Of a stretch of 8,977 nucleotides of DNA, positions 1-5,595 are shown one piece after another (position 1 is the first letter of the stretch; the number at the start of each line of letters is the position of its first letter). The notes under the pieces were generated by a model, which had not been told where the DNA came from, did no database searches, and saw nothing but the letters and a program-made list of their open reading frames with translations. A program made the translations under genes and the position numbers. The DNA comes from Pseudomonadota bacterium (GTDB lineage: Bacteria > Pseudomonadota > Gammaproteobacteria > Pseudomonadales > Azotimanducaceae), in contig JAACDS010000343.1 in the NCBI GenBank assembly GCA_009936895.1, positions 1 through 8,977 of the forward strand. The letters are read 5' to 3'.

Positions 1-115
1 CCAAATCAGCGAGGGGTTGCCGATTTTAGCCCGCTGCATACAAAGCTGCCGAGGCAGCAATGAGGGTCGGGATTTCGATACGTTGTTTAAATAAAAACAC
101 AAAAAGGAGAGCAAT
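1..115. other. Left-edge region upstream of the selenoprotein gene
   Basis: I find no gene here that can be supported. One forward frame stays open from the left edge to a TGA at 61-63 and another to a TAA near 92-94, so the tail of an upstream gene is possible but unrecognisable. Positions 45-49 and 54-58 (GCTGC/GCAGC) form a 5-bp hairpin with a 4-nt loop, without a T-run, so it is not a convincing intrinsic terminator. A weak promoter match is TTGCCG (17-22) and TACAAA (39-44) with a 16-nt spacer. The stretch 82-105 is strikingly A/T-rich just before the ribosome binding site. Confidence 0.4.
104..109 (+). promoter_or_regulatory. Ribosome binding site that fixes the selenoprotein start
   Basis: AAGGAG lies 6 nt before the ATG at 116-118. 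This is the strongest Shine-Dalgarno match at the left end. It supports translation starting 132 nt upstream of the in-frame TGA at 248, rather than at the TTG at 269, which has no comparable site. Confidence 0.8.
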
Positions 116-589
116 ATGACGAAAATGCTCACATCCGGGGATCAATTTCCGGATATCACACTCACCAGTACCGAGGGCGACTCGATTGCGCTGCCTGGGA
201 GTCTGGACACCCCCTACACGATTGTGCTGTTTTACCGCGGCCATTGGTGACCCTACTGCCGGCGGCTTTTGGCCGGCTACGAAGAGCGCCGTGATGCGTT
301 CGCAGCAGAGGGGGTTAGCATTATTGCGGGTACGGTGGATTCGTTAGAGGACACTCAAAAAGTGGCGGAGCCTTTGAACTTCCCAGTTGCCTACGGGGTC
401 TCCCGCGAGACCGGCGACAAGCTTGGCTCTTGGTGGGATGAACGACGGGATTTCATTCAACCCAGCGAGTTCGTACTGAGCCCACAAGGCAAGGTTTTGT
501 TTTCCGCCTACAGCAACGCGCCGGTAGGTCGCATGGATCCTGAGGAGACGCTAACGCTGATCAAGTATTTGAACAGCCTCAAACGTTAA
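116..589 (+). CDS. Peroxiredoxin-like thioredoxin-fold selenoprotein with U-P-Y-C motif (TGA at 248-250 read as Sec)
   Basis: Read through its single in-frame TGA, this gene gives 157 residues of an AhpC/TSA (peroxiredoxin-like) thioredoxin-fold protein. It probably acts in the cytoplasm as a thiol- or selenol-dependent peroxide reductase or disulfide oxidoreductase; its substrate is unknown. Seen directly: an N-terminal stretch typical of the family (G8-D-Q-F-P-D), a hydrophobic beta strand (TIVLFY, 35-40), then R-G-H-W-U45-P-Y-C48-R. The stop codon replaces exactly the first Cys of the family's W-C-P-Y-C motif. Downstream residues 46-157 stay in frame and family-like (V74-D, F89-P90-V, F119-V-L), with no second lesion. 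No signal peptide is visible. The start is set by AAGGAG 6 nt upstream. TGA is an ordinary stop for mvaD and mvaK2 in this window, so general code reassignment is unlikely. The main alternative is a Cys-to-stop mutation or sequencing error. It converges on the desaturase gene and appears monocistronic. Confidence 0.8.
260..291 (+). promoter_or_regulatory. Candidate bacterial SECIS hairpin
   Basis: Just 3' of the TGA, 260-264 pairs with 287-291 (five G-C pairs). After a 2x2 internal loop, 267-270 pairs with 281-284 (two A-U and two G-U pairs). This leaves a 10-nt apical loop, 271-280, that begins with G. Twenty nucleotides separate the UGA from the loop. Known bacterial SECIS elements have a small stem, a G in the first two loop positions and roughly 16-37 nt to the UGA, so this geometry fits. 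A competing, probably stronger hairpin pairs 258-263 with 272-277 (GCCGGC/GCCGGC). Its 8-nt loop also begins with G, but it lies only 13 nt from the UGA. I folded both by eye. Confidence 0.5.
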
Positions 590-603
590 CCTGCTGGGGT
601 TAA
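586..603. terminator. Weak hairpin between convergent genes
   Basis: TTAACC (586-591) and GGTTAA (598-603) form a perfect 6-bp stem with a 6-nt loop, overlapping the TAA stop of the selenoprotein gene. It lies in the 22-bp gap before the end of the convergent desaturase gene and could serve either direction. There is no T-run on either side, so intrinsic termination is only a possibility. Confidence 0.25.
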
Positions 604-611
604 TGGATAGG

Positions 612-1571
612 CTAACCTGAGCGAAGCGCCAAATTCAGCACGGCTTTGTAGCCGGGCTGAATTTCCATTTGATCCCGATAGCCTTTCGCTACCAGCATAT
701 CGTGGGCTTCACGGAGCTTGTAGTGCGGACAGTTCACTACCAAGTGGTGTTCCAGATGATACTGAACATGATAAGGCGCAATCAGCGCCCGCTCCCACCA
801 ACTGGCCAGCGTGGTACGGGTATTGCGCAGACGATCATCGTTATCAGGCACCACCGCGTGCTCGCCAATATTACGCAACCGAACCACGAAACGATTCCAG
901 GTAAACGCTGGCAGAATCCACAACACCAAATACATATACCACACGCCTGCGGCACTAAACGCGGCGAGGAACGCCAAATTGATCAGCACGTTGGGGCCCA
1001 GGCGCGGCCACGCTCGCTGCAGCTTTTCTTTCAGGGTGTCGCCTTTAAACGCAGCTTTGACAATACGCCCGTACTGATCCCAGCCGGTTTGCCCCGTCAG
1101 ATCACGAATCACCTTGCGGCGAAAAGAGCTCTTCGTAATCGGGAAAGGCTTGGACAGCACCAGATCTGGATCATTCTCCTGCTGAGTATTGGCATGATGC
1201 ACCACATGATATTTGCGGTATGTATCGATTTTTTCGTCGGTAAATGCGCGATTGAGCAGCCACTCACAGACCCAGTCGTTTACCTTACGGTTCTTGAACA
1301 GGGCGCCATGGGCACCATCGTGGGTTAGCACAAACAAACCCAGCTGCCGGGTTCCAATAATCATCACGCCCAGCGTGATCGTCAGCGGATTGGGAAACAG
1401 TGACACGATAATCCATGTGCCCACAATGACGGCCCAGCAATGGGCAATGGACAGAGCGCTGCGCCAAGGGTTTACCTCACGCAGGTACGCAATTTCTTCC
1501 TCGGTAAAAAAATCCGTCGGACGCTGCAAGTGCTTGCTCGACTCCACGGTTGTCGTTTGGTTTTCGCTCAT
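612..1571 (-). CDS. Membrane fatty acid desaturase
   Basis: This 319-residue protein belongs to the membrane-bound, di-iron fatty acid desaturase family. Such enzymes use oxygen and an electron donor to introduce a double bond into an acyl chain at the cytoplasmic membrane. All three histidine boxes are visible: H84-D-G-A-H88, H122-V-V-H125-H126 and H272-L-E-H275-H276. An additional G-E-H (236-238) also fits the family. Hydrophobic segments lie near 43-59, 64-82 and 194-226, the usual arrangement around the His boxes. The third box starts with His rather than the Gln of front-end desaturases. The ATG is preceded by GGGAG (complement of 1580-1584) with 8 nt of spacing. It follows the CoA transferase by 39 nt on the same strand and is probably co-transcribed. 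Regiospecificity and substrate cannot be read; a related di-iron hydroxylase or ketolase role is less likely but not excluded. Confidence 0.85.
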   Translation of the reverse strand: MSENQTTTVESSKHLQRPTDFFTEEEIAYLREVNPWRSALSIAHCWAVIVGTWIIVSLFPNPLTITLGVMIIGTRQLGLFVLTHDGAHGALFKNRKVNDWVCEWLLNRAFTDEKIDTYRKYHVVHHANTQQENDPDLVLSKPFPITKSSFRRKVIRDLTGQTGWDQYGRIVKAAFKGDTLKEKLQRAWPRLGPNVLINLAFLAAFSAAGVWYMYLVLWILPAFTWNRFVVRLRNIGEHAVVPDNDDRLRNTRTTLASWWERALIAPYHVQYHLEHHLVVNCPHYKLREAHDMLVAKGYRDQMEIQPGYKAVLNLALRSG

Positions 1572-1583
1572 GATCGTCGCTCC

Positions 1584-1599
1584 CGCTACCCGTGTAGCG
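1584..1599 (-). promoter_or_regulatory. Intercistronic hairpin before the desaturase ribosome binding site
   Basis: CGCTAC (1584-1589) and GTAGCG (1594-1599) form a perfect 6-bp stem with a 4-nt loop in the 39-nt gap between the CoA transferase stop and the desaturase start. One base overlaps the GGGAG ribosome binding site (1580-1584, minus strand). There is no T-run after it, so it looks more like an mRNA processing, stability or translation-control structure than a terminator. A function is inferred from position only. Confidence 0.35.
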
Positions 1600-1610
1600 T
1601 TACAGGGCCT

Positions 1611-3935
1611 CTATGATAACGCCTCTGCACCATTTTTGACCACTCCACTGCGTCGCAGCGATTGCATCTCTTCTACCGTTTTGCCCAGCTCTCCCAGCAA
1701 AGACTCCGTGGCGTCGCCGATCTGACAAGGCCCCTGCAAGCGACGTTCACTCAAGGGCCATTGCGACATAGCACCATGACGTATGCCCCTACCGTGAAGC
1801 GGGTGGTCATAGACCGCCACCAATCCACTCTCCGCAAAAGCGGGTTCTTGAATACGCAAGCCCGTCACTGATCCGTCTGCTCGGATCACACCCAAACCCA
1901 TGCCCACCAGGCGCTGTTGCCAATACTCTGCGCTCTGATTCATCAGATGATCGAAACTGCCTATTTCGTCCATGAGCCGTTTTTGGTCAGCCTCTGTCGC
2001 GATACTGATCATCAGCCAGCCGTCCCGGCAGGGATACAGACGCTCATACGGCCCTTTACCTCGGTGATCAGGGTCCAGCGGCACGCGCGCCGCACCACCC
2101 CTGATTTCTGTAAAGTCGTCAAAATTCGCATAGGCATTGGCGCCAAACATATCTAAATGAATCATTTGACCCTGTCCCGTACCTGCCGCGCTCACCAATC
2201 CCATGACCGCAGCACTGGCCACGACAAAGGAGGTGTTTGGGTCTGGGTTGAGTTCATTGGCTCGGAACAGTCGTCGGCTCACATCCAGCATGGCCGGGTA
2301 ATCGAGACGCTCTGAAGGTAACTCGCCAAACTGATACAACACCCCCCCAAGCGCAGCACCGGGTACCGGGTGAGTTGACGGTCGAATCTTGCCTGGCCCT
2401 TGAGTGCCATAGCCCGTGGCAGACAGGTGAACAAGGCGCGGATTTCGCTTGGCCAGAGTCTGGTAATCCAAACCCAAGCGCTCGGGTACGCCAGGGCGGT
2501 AGTTGTGAATAAAGATGTCAGCTTCTGCGATCAAATCCTGGGCGATTTGCTGGCCGGCTGCGCTCTTCAGATTCAAGGCCATACTTTCTTTGTCGGTATT
2601 GCATCGGTCTGCGCCCAAACCAAAGGCCATCAACCGAAACGGGTCGCCGTCAAGGGGCTCCAGCTTAATTACTCGAGCACCCAGATCCGCCAGCATAGAG
2701 GCCGCCAAGGGCGATGCAATAATCGCCGCCGCCTCTACAACGGTCACACCGGACAGAGGCAGCTCACGACCCGCTTCGACCGACAACGACTCGGTCGCCG
2801 GTAAAAAGACGTTTGGCAGATCCACATCGGCCAGCGCCACATCGACCGGCGGCAATGCCACCTGTCCCGGTGTTCGCTGAAACTGCCCTAATACGCCAAG
2901 CTGTCGAAACCCGTGACTGCTATCGCTGTGGCCGTTGGCAACGATGTCAGGATCTTGCAAGGCCTGCTGCGTGCTTTGATACGGGTGTGAGGCGGCCCCC
3001 CCATCGGCTTCAAACAAGGTCATCCATTCGTCCCGAGAGCGGGTCGCCATATGCTCACAAACACGTTTGCGAAAATCTTCAGTAGTCGCCTCGTCCAACG
3101 GTTGCTCTGCAAAACGCGGATCGTCCAAAATATCGGTTAAGCCAGCCGCGCGAAGAAAATTCACCTGCAGATGCGGCAACAGATTCCCCAATTGCATCCA
3201 ACGTCCGTCGGAACACTGCACGGGCTGAAAATTCAGCATTGGCAGCACCTCGAGCGGATTCACGACGGGAAAAGGCGATTCGCCCAGCTGGCTGACACCT
3301 AATCCCACTAGGTCGTAGGAGGTCAGCGCGCGAAGAATGCTCGCTTGCTGACGCTGCCCTCGGCCGCCCTGGGTACGCGCAACCAACTGAGCCAGAATGC
3401 CGGTCAAGGTCGCTTGGGCGGCGCCGTGGGTACCTACCTGCACTGCGGGATAAACGGGACCAGGGCGCTTGGCTACACCCTCAAATATCATCGCGCGCCC
3501 AATGGCTGCGGCCACCAAGCTCTCTTCAGGCATGACCTGTTCACCATCTGCAGCCAGACCCGAAAACGGATTGTCATCACCAAAGGCACTGACCTCTGCG
3601 TGAATCAAATCCGGTCGCTGCCCGCCGAGCGTCTGCCAGTCCAGACCCAGTTCAGCCAGTCGTCTTGCACTCAAGTCAGTCAGGAACACATCGGCACTGT
3701 TGAGGATATGAGCCCGAATGATGTCAGCGTTTTCCATGGCAGCCCCGTGATGTGGTGCTAGGTCTACTTGCACCCGCTGCTTGCCGCGATGCCACACGCG
3801 GTAGCTTTTCCGCTTTCCGGCATATTCAAACCAAACGACTTCGGCGCCAAAGTCCGCCATTACCATGGCTGCCAATCCCGCAGCAGGACTCTGACTGACT
3901 TCTACCACCGTGATGTCTGCTAACACTGACGCCAC
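1611..3935 (-). CDS. Fused double-domain class III CoA transferase (CaiB/Frc family) with one active-site half
   Basis: This 774-residue protein is two class III (CaiB/BaiF/formyl-CoA transferase) domains in tandem, roughly residues 5-370 and 393-770; ordinary members are about 400 residues. The family moves CoA between carboxylic acids through an aspartyl-CoA intermediate. Both halves start alike (I-T-V-V-E-V at 8-13 and V-T-V-V-E at 397-401) and carry a G-x-G-Q anchor (191-194 and 587-590). Counting back from that anchor without gaps puts D565 at the catalytic-Asp position in the second half, but T169 at that position in the first. I infer a single active site in a pseudo-dimer. The GTG start at 3933-3935 is chosen because GGAG (complement of 3943-3946) lies 7 nt upstream; the 35-residue extension to the ATG at 4040 has no such site and would run into the divergent gene. 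It precedes the desaturase and diverges from the MBL hydrolase. The acyl substrate is unknown. Confidence 0.88.
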   Translation of the reverse strand: MASVLADITVVEVSQSPAAGLAAMVMADFGAEVVWFEYAGKRKSYRVWHRGKQRVQVDLAPHHGAAMENADIIRAHILNSADVFLTDLSARRLAELGLDWQTLGGQRPDLIHAEVSAFGDDNPFSGLAADGEQVMPEESLVAAAIGRAMIFEGVAKRPGPVYPAVQVGTHGAAQATLTGILAQLVARTQGGRGQRQQASILRALTSYDLVGLGVSQLGESPFPVVNPLEVLPMLNFQPVQCSDGRWMQLGNLLPHLQVNFLRAAGLTDILDDPRFAEQPLDEATTEDFRKRVCEHMATRSRDEWMTLFEADGGAASHPYQSTQQALQDPDIVANGHSDSSHGFRQLGVLGQFQRTPGQVALPPVDVALADVDLPNVFLPATESLSVEAGRELPLSGVTVVEAAAIIASPLAASMLADLGARVIKLEPLDGDPFRLMAFGLGADRCNTDKESMALNLKSAAGQQIAQDLIAEADIFIHNYRPGVPERLGLDYQTLAKRNPRLVHLSATGYGTQGPGKIRPSTHPVPGAALGGVLYQFGELPSERLDYPAMLDVSRRLFRANELNPDPNTSFVVASAAVMGLVSAAGTGQGQMIHLDMFGANAYANFDDFTEIRGGAARVPLDPDHRGKGPYERLYPCRDGWLMISIATEADQKRLMDEIGSFDHLMNQSAEYWQQRLVGMGLGVIRADGSVTGLRIQEPAFAESGLVAVYDHPLHGRGIRHGAMSQWPLSERRLQGPCQIGDATESLLGELGKTVEEMQSLRRSGVVKNGAEALS

Positions 3936-3942
3936 AGGTCTT

Positions 3943-3946
3943 CTCC
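3943..3946 (-). promoter_or_regulatory. Ribosome binding site that sets the CoA transferase GTG start
   Basis: On the minus strand GGAG, within the purine run AGAGGAGAAG, lies 7 nt before a GTG at 3933-3935. The protein that follows starts immediately with the conserved first strand of the CoA transferase fold. Confidence 0.7.
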
Positions 3947-3966
3947 TCTCTACCCCTATCGCTTTG

Positions 3967-3994
3967 AATCTATCACATTGGAGGCGACTGTCGC
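3967..3994 (-). promoter_or_regulatory. Candidate promoter for the CoA transferase-desaturase unit
   Basis: Reading the minus strand, GCGACA (complement of 3989-3994) matches four of six -35 bases. After a 16-nt spacer, TAGATT (complement of 3967-3972) matches four of six -10 bases and has a TG one base upstream, as in extended -10 promoters. Transcription would start near 3960, giving a leader of about 25 nt that contains the ribosome binding site. The match is by eye only. Confidence 0.35.
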
Positions 3995-3995
3995 C
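3983..3995. promoter_or_regulatory. Perfect 6-1-6 inverted repeat, candidate operator
   Basis: GGCGAC-T-GTCGCC is a perfect inverted repeat in the region between the divergent CoA transferase and MBL hydrolase genes. It overlaps the candidate -35 element of the minus-strand promoter, a place where a dimeric regulator could act on both directions. No regulator gene is present in the window, so the binding protein is unknown. Confidence 0.35.
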
Positions 3996-4045
3996 CTTGC
4001 CGCAGCTGATCCGAAAACGCAAGCAGCGCGAAAAAAACAAGTCGG

Positions 4046-4051
4046 TATACT
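4046..4051 (+). promoter_or_regulatory. Candidate -10 element directly before the MBL hydrolase ATG
   Basis: TATACT matches five of six -10 bases and ends 7 nt before the ATG at 4059. Initiation at the usual distance would fall at or next to the first base of the ATG, giving a leaderless mRNA. No Shine-Dalgarno sequence precedes this ATG, which is consistent with that. No good -35 hexamer is seen at 16-18 nt. Confidence 0.35.
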
Positions 4052-4058
4052 ATCGTCC

Positions 4059-5189
4059 ATGAGCATCACAACACCTAAGTCTTTCGACGAAATAACCTAT
4101 CCCTTCGACGAGCGGCCTGCCCGAGGCAAACTCCAAGCTGTGGCACCCGGAGTCTATTGGCTAGCCATGCCAATGAGCGGATCGCTTGCCTACATTAATC
4201 TGTATCTGCTGGAAGACCATGACAGCTGGTGGATCGTCGATACGGGGCTGGCAAATGCGGAAACCTCCGCAGTGTGGGAAGAGGTGTTTACCAACGAACT
4301 GGGTGGCAAGCCGGTCGTTGGCGTGATCTGTACCCATATGCATCCGGATCATATTGGTCAGGCCAAGGACATTACTGACCGCTTTCGCTGCCCGCTGTAC
4401 ATGACGCAGAGTGAGTACTATCAGGCCCGAACCTTTGCCAACGGCGGCGGAAATTCTCGCTCGGGCTGGATTGGCGAACGGTTCTATACCCAAGCAGGTA
4501 TGCCCAAAGATTACCTGCAGCAACTCGCCAAAATGTGGGAATCCAGGGAATCCGAAGGCATGAGCATGCCGACGATGGTTCAAGGCTATGAACGTCTGCA
4601 CGACGGGCAAATCCTGCGCATTGGCGATACTGACTGGCAAATCATCGTTGGCTCCGGCCACTCACCAGAACATGCCTGTTTGTACAGTTCAGCACTTAAG
4701 GTGCTGATTTCAGGGGATCAGATTCTGCCCATCATCACCTCCAATGTCAGCGTGCATCCAACAGAGCCCAACGCCAATCCATTGAAGAACTGGATGGACT
4801 CTCACGACCACTTTCTCGAGGTGATCCCCCAAGACACCTTTGTTTTGCCAGCCCACAACCTACCGTTTTTTGGCGTGCGACCTCGACTCCGCGATCTGAT
4901 CCACCACCACGAAGATCGTATGCTGGCTATCGAAGAGGCGTGTGTAGAGCCACAGATTGCCAAGGACCTGCTGCCCGTGCTGTTTGCTCGGAAACTCGAC
5001 AGCAGGCAGATGATGATGGCGCTCGGAGAAGCGATTGCTCACATTCACTTGCTGTTGCACCGAAATCGACTGCAGCGCTCAGAAGACGACGAGGGTGTCT
5101 TTCACTACCGATCCGTCGACCCGTCTCTGTCGCGTCGAGCGCACCCGGACGATCACGAAGCCCCCGATGATCAGCCTGCCTATGTCTAA
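4059..5189 (+). CDS. MBL-fold metallo-hydrolase (glyoxalase II/lactamase-like)
   Basis: This 376-residue protein is a metallo-beta-lactamase-fold hydrolase. Seen directly: T-H93-x-H95-P-D97-H98-I-G, then H201 in G-S-G-H-S-P-E-H, D220 in S-G-D, and H266 in L-P-A-H-N. This is a full set of ligands for a two-metal site, so the enzyme is probably active. The fold starts near residue 31 (G-V-Y-W-L) and includes the typical I-V-D61-T-G motif. A C-terminal helical region (about 278-345) and an acidic, His-containing tail (355-376) extend beyond the core. There is no signal peptide, so it is probably cytoplasmic. Families with this layout include thioester hydrolases and lactonases; its substrate is unknown. 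The start at 4059 is preferred to the in-frame TTG at 3978, whose 27 extra residues look unlike the family and overlap the divergent regulatory region. It diverges from the CoA transferase, so a shared acyl-CoA role is possible but unproven. Confidence 0.88.
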   Translation: MSITTPKSFDEITYPFDERPARGKLQAVAPGVYWLAMPMSGSLAYINLYLLEDHDSWWIVDTGLANAETSAVWEEVFTNELGGKPVVGVICTHMHPDHIGQAKDITDRFRCPLYMTQSEYYQARTFANGGGNSRSGWIGERFYTQAGMPKDYLQQLAKMWESRESEGMSMPTMVQGYERLHDGQILRIGDTDWQIIVGSGHSPEHACLYSSALKVLISGDQILPIITSNVSVHPTEPNANPLKNWMDSHDHFLEVIPQDTFVLPAHNLPFFGVRPRLRDLIHHHEDRMLAIEEACVEPQIAKDLLPVLFARKLDSRQMMMALGEAIAHIHLLLHRNRLQRSEDDEGVFHYRSVDPSLSRRAHPDDHEAPDDQPAYV

Positions 5190-5219
5190 ACACAAGCTAA
5201 CAGCGTACTGATCTGCGCC

Positions 5220-5477
5220 GTGACAGACAAACCCAGCCCACTCCAGCGCAAAATACGCCGCTTCTCGTATCGCGTTCTCGCCTGGGGCAAGGACACGCTG
5301 CCGCCAGGGGTTCGCAGCGTTGTGGGTTTGCTGTTTATGGTCGGTGGAGTCTTCGGCTTTTTACCGATTCTTGGCTTCTGGATGTTGCCCTTGGGTATGG
5401 CGCTGATTGCCCTAGACCTACCGCCATTGCGAAAACCCATCGAGCGCTGGATGGAAAAACTCAAAATCGATCCCTAG
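5220..5477 (+). CDS. Small two-helix membrane protein, function unknown
   Basis: This 85-residue protein begins with a basic, polar stretch (residues 1-30). A hydrophobic hairpin follows, about 33-48 and 52-66, broken by F-L-P-I-L-G-F-W. The protein ends in a charged amphipathic tail (P-L-R-K-P-I-E-R-W). The pattern is like small inner-membrane proteins of the PGPGW-like type, but I can only compare the style and do not assign a function. The start is a GTG without a clear Shine-Dalgarno sequence, 30 nt after the MBL hydrolase stop, so translation probably depends on read-through from that gene. The hydrophobic pattern and plausible composition argue that it is real. Confidence 0.65.
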   Translation: MTDKPSPLQRKIRRFSYRVLAWGKDTLPPGVRSVVGLLFMVGGVFGFLPILGFWMLPLGMALIALDLPPLRKPIERWMEKLKIDP

Positions 5478-5502
5478 CAGAAAGCGATCACAGGTCGTTA
5501 CA

Positions 5503-5523
5503 GCACGTGCGACACCCTATCAT
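5503..5523 (+). promoter_or_regulatory. Candidate -10 and palindrome upstream of the amidase-mevalonate operon
   Basis: TATCAT (5518-5523) matches five of six -10 bases. A weak -35 candidate, GTTACA (5497-5502), lies 15 nt upstream. Between them sits a perfect 8-bp palindrome, GCACGTGC (5503-5510), which could be a regulator site. A start near 5530 would give a leader of about 65 nt before the amidase GTG. The stretch 5478-5595 holds no other gene I can support. Confidence 0.3.
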
Positions 5524-5582
5524 CGGTTGTCATTAAGCGCGCGAGTTGGCAGGCTCCGATGCAAGTTCTCTAAAAAATGGAT

Positions 5583-5587
5583 GGGAG
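5583..5587 (+). promoter_or_regulatory. Ribosome binding site that sets the amidase GTG start
   Basis: GGGAG is 8 nt before the GTG at 5596-5598. It lies inside the alternative coding start at ATG 5581, which itself has no Shine-Dalgarno sequence. The protein from 5596 begins M-S-E-L-A-F, the usual opening of this amidase group. Confidence 0.65.
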
Positions 5588-5595
5588 AAACAAGC

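Noticed and set aside
26..244. 72-residue minus-strand frame over the left edge
   Set aside because: It has no recognisable family features and lies opposite the N-terminal half of the selenoprotein gene.
248..250. Pseudogene stop, or TGA read as Trp by a changed code
   Set aside because: Trp is TGG throughout the window and TGA ends mvaD and mvaK2, so code change is unlikely. A pseudogene remains possible, but the exact Cys position and intact flanks favour Sec.
269..589. Separate short gene starting at TTG 269
   Set aside because: It lacks the first part of the fold and the active site. The frame continues upstream through a TGA to a well-supported ATG at 116.
669..1328. 219-residue plus-strand frame
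   Set aside because: It is antisense to the desaturase with its three His boxes and has an unnatural composition.
1213..1725. 170-residue plus-strand frame
   Set aside because: It is antisense across the desaturase start and the CoA transferase end, with no family resemblance.
3345..3761. 138-residue plus-strand frame
   Set aside because: It is antisense to the first CoA transferase half, with no convincing start signal or domain.
1611..3935. Naming the fused CoA transferase dddD
   Set aside because: The two-domain layout is similar, but I cannot show specific sequence kinship and no DMSP-related genes are in the window.
3936..4040. 35-residue N-terminal extension of the CoA transferase
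   Set aside because: No Shine-Dalgarno sequence, composition unlike the domain, and it would cover the control region. GTG 3935 has a good ribosome binding site.
3978..4058. 27-residue N-terminal extension of the MBL hydrolase from TTG
   Set aside because: No ribosome binding site, unlike family N-termini, and it overlaps the candidate operator and promoters.
5527..5595. Longer amidase start at TTG 5527 or ATG 5581
   Set aside because: Neither has a Shine-Dalgarno sequence. GGGAG is spaced correctly for GTG 5596, where the family-like M-S-E-L begins.
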